Shown in pieces: positions 6,425-7,310 of a DNA stretch of 7,310 bases. The DNA comes from Candidatus Aenigmatarchaeota archaeon. Lineage in GTDB: Archaea > Aenigmatarchaeota > Aenigmatarchaeia > QMZP01 > JAFGSV01. The notes under the pieces are model-generated. The model ran no database searches and was not told the DNA's origin. It was given only the letters and a program-made list of their open reading frames with translations. The translations under genes and the position numbers were made by a program. The stretch's first letter is position 1, and every line of letters begins with the position of its first letter. Where the stretch lies: assembly GCA_020343635.1 (NCBI GenBank), contig CP070804.1:57729-65038 (forward strand), read 5' to 3'.

Positions 6425-6449
6425 TCCCCTTCTCCGCTTTAACTATTAA

Positions 6450-6454
6450 GGGAG
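6450..6454 (+). promoter_or_regulatory. Ribosome binding site of the Nudix gene
   Basis: GGGAG lies 5 nt before the ATG at 6460, a good Shine-Dalgarno that supports this start. It sits only 12 nt past the tRNA end, so the gene is probably read from the tRNA promoter or from an element inside the tRNA gene. Confidence 0.6.
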
Positions 6455-6459
6455 TCGAA

Positions 6460-6954
6460 ATGACCGAATACCTCTATCACGTTGATAAAGAGGATAATGT
6501 TATTGACAAAGTTGAAAGAAACCACGCTCATTCAAATAAGTTGCTTCACAGATCAGGGGTCGTATTAGTTTTTGATTCTAAACAGAACATATGTTTGGCA
6601 ATCAGGAGCCCCTTAAAAGAGATTTTTCCCAGCTGCATAGATTCAGTGTGCAGCTTTCATGTTAAATACGGGCAAACGTATCTTGAGGCTGTTAAGGAAG
6701 AATTATTCGAGGAAACGGGGATCAAAGCAAAGCCAGAGTATCTAGGTAAGTTCCTGCTTGATGAAGACCCTGACCATATGATAGTGGCAGTTTTTAGCAC
6801 AGTTACTGATGAAAGGTTGAAACTTGACCCCGAAGAAGCAATCAGTCATACCTTTTATGATTCAGATAAAGCTGATGAACTGATAAAAAATGAAAAGACA
6901 ACATCTTGGTTACCTGAAGCATGGGACCTATACAAGAAAAAGCCTAATCCCTGA
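6460..6954 (+). CDS. Nudix-domain protein (YfcD / IPP-isomerase-like), divergent
   Basis: This 164-residue protein opens like the YfcD and type 1 isopentenyl-diphosphate isomerase group: a short strand (YLYHVDKEDNVIDKVERN), then LLHRSGVVLVFDSK, then a Nudix box. The box is degenerate. Aligned to GHVxxGExxxExxxRELxEExGI it reads FHVKYGQ (about 68-74) and then KEELFEETGI, so the first glycine is Phe, the first glutamate is Gln and the arginine is Glu. The metal-binding glutamates of the REUxEE part are kept. Its reaction cannot be assigned. An IPP isomerase is possible, since SVC followed by His recalls that family's SVCGHP, but the spacing is one residue longer. A hand count of 6481-6660 gives 37% GC against about 52% in samples of the RuBisCO gene, suggesting acquisition from elsewhere. 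Its 3' end overlaps radA by 11 nt, tail to tail. Confidence 0.75.
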   Translation: MTEYLYHVDKEDNVIDKVERNHAHSNKLLHRSGVVLVFDSKQNICLAIRSPLKEIFPSCIDSVCSFHVKYGQTYLEAVKEELFEETGIKAKPEYLGKFLLDEDPDHMIVAVFSTVTDERLKLDPEEAISHTFYDSDKADELIKNEKTTSWLPEAWDLYKKKPNP

Positions 6955-7310
6955 CGCCTTCTGTTATGACCCTGAAGACTGATTCGCCCTCGGGAAGCGA
7001 AGGAGAGTCGATGAGCCTTGCTATCCTCTTGTCTCCCTTGGACTTCCTGAGATAGACCCTGAACGTCGCCTGGTGGCCCAGTATGTGACCACCTATCGGC
7101 GCTGTCGGGTCACCGAAAAGTATGTCGGGCCTCGACATCACCTGGTTGGTTATGTAGATAGCCGCGTTGTAGATGTCCGCCATCTTCTGCAGGTGGTGCA
7201 AGTGCCTGTTGAGCTTCTGCTGCCTGTCGGCCAAAGTGCCACGGCCCGTGTAGTCTGACCTGAATGAAGAGGAAACGGAATCCACTATGATAAGCTTTAC
7301 CCCTCCTGTC
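6944..7310 (-). CDS. radA: DNA repair and recombination protein RadA, C-terminal part
   Basis: RadA is the archaeal RecA/Rad51-type recombinase that forms ATP-dependent filaments on single-stranded DNA for homologous recombination. Only the C-terminal part is in the window. The frame is open to the right edge, so the start lies beyond 7310, and the GTG at 7285 is an internal valine. Visible are Walker B (KLIIVDSV), the DNA-binding loop L1 region (GRGTLADRQQKLNRHLHHLQ), ITNQVMSRPDILFGDPT, the L2-side PIGGHILGH, TFRVYLRKSKGDKRIARLID, and the typical end of RadA (SLPEGESVFRVITEGVRD). It is convergent with the Nudix gene, and their coding ends overlap by 11 nt (6944-6954), leaving no room for an ordinary intergenic terminator. 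No unusual residue was seen. Confidence 0.97.
   Translation of the reverse strand, partial: TGGVKLIIVDSVSSSFRSDYTGRGTLADRQQKLNRHLHHLQKMADIYNAAIYITNQVMSRPDILFGDPTAPIGGHILGHQATFRVYLRKSKGDKRIARLIDSPSLPEGESVFRVITEGVRD

Larger units (their letters stand above)
6259..6438 (+). tRNA. tRNA-Cys(GCA) with two introns
   Basis: The gene folds into a regular tRNA only after two segments are removed. The exons are 6259-6295, 6332-6352 and 6425-6438, giving 72 nt. Acceptor GCGGAGA pairs fully with TCTCCGC (6431-6437). The D arm is GCC/GGC (6268-6270, 6281-6283). The anticodon stem is ATCGG/CCGAT (6285-6289, 6333-6337) around the loop CTGCAGA with anticodon GCA (6292-6294). The variable loop is 4 nt, and the T arm is AGGGG/CCCCT with loop TTCGATT. 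The base after the acceptor is T (6438), the discriminator expected for tRNA-Cys. The anticodon loop is the same as I recall for other archaeal tRNA-Cys. CCA is not encoded. Without removal of the second segment no T arm can form. No clear poly-T terminator follows, and the Nudix gene starts 22 nt later. Confidence 0.9.

Noticed and set aside
6420..6960. The Nudix gene as an element integrated at the tRNA 3' end with a direct-repeat attachment site.
   Set aside because: The tRNA 3' end is matched near 6945 only by AATCCC, six bases, too short to mean anything, and there is no integrase.

Overview
The window is archaeal chromosome. It carries a RadA recombinase fragment, an archaeal-type phosphoglycerate mutase (ApgM), a type III RuBisCO, an AMP phosphorylase of the archaeal long form, and a tRNA gene with bulge-helix-bulge introns. 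Genes are tightly packed, with 4-nt ATGA overlaps and convergent genes whose stop codons overlap. GC is moderate, about 50% in the metabolic genes. The lineage cannot be fixed from the sequence. A streamlined archaeon, for example a DPANN-type or poorly characterised euryarchaeal-type lineage, would fit, but that is inference.

Layout. Plus strand, 1-1717: the 3' part of enolase, then apgM, overlapping by ATGA. Minus strand, 6217 down to 1714: a five-gene run read as ribose-1,5-bisphosphate isomerase, a flavin-reductase-like protein, type III RuBisCO large subunit, AMP phosphorylase, and a 131-residue protein. By eye that last protein is a stand-alone relative of the inserted domain of ApgM. 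This run meets apgM tail to tail in a shared CTAG. Between 6218 and 6459 lie a short divergent promoter region and a tRNA-Cys(GCA) gene with two introns, one at the usual 37/38 position and one in the T loop at 59/60. After it, on plus, is a divergent, AT-richer Nudix-domain gene. Its 3' end overlaps by 11 nt the 3' end of radA, which runs in from the right edge on minus.

How the genes work together. The minus-strand run holds all three dedicated enzymes of the archaeal AMP (nucleotide salvage) pathway: AMP + Pi to adenine + ribose-1,5-bisphosphate, isomerisation to ribulose-1,5-bisphosphate, and CO2-fixing cleavage to two 3-phosphoglycerates. The facing plus-strand pair takes 3-phosphoglycerate to 2-phosphoglycerate and then phosphoenolpyruvate. 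So about 6.2 kb encodes an unbroken route from AMP to PEP, together with two proteins of unknown role: the flavin reductase and the ApgM-domain protein.

Most notable: (1) the small ApgM-like domain protein at the end of the RuBisCO operon, back to back with apgM; (2) the doubly interrupted tRNA-Cys with a T-loop intron; (3) the flavin-reductase gene embedded between the isomerase and RuBisCO; (4) the degenerate, compositionally distinct Nudix gene beside the tRNA.
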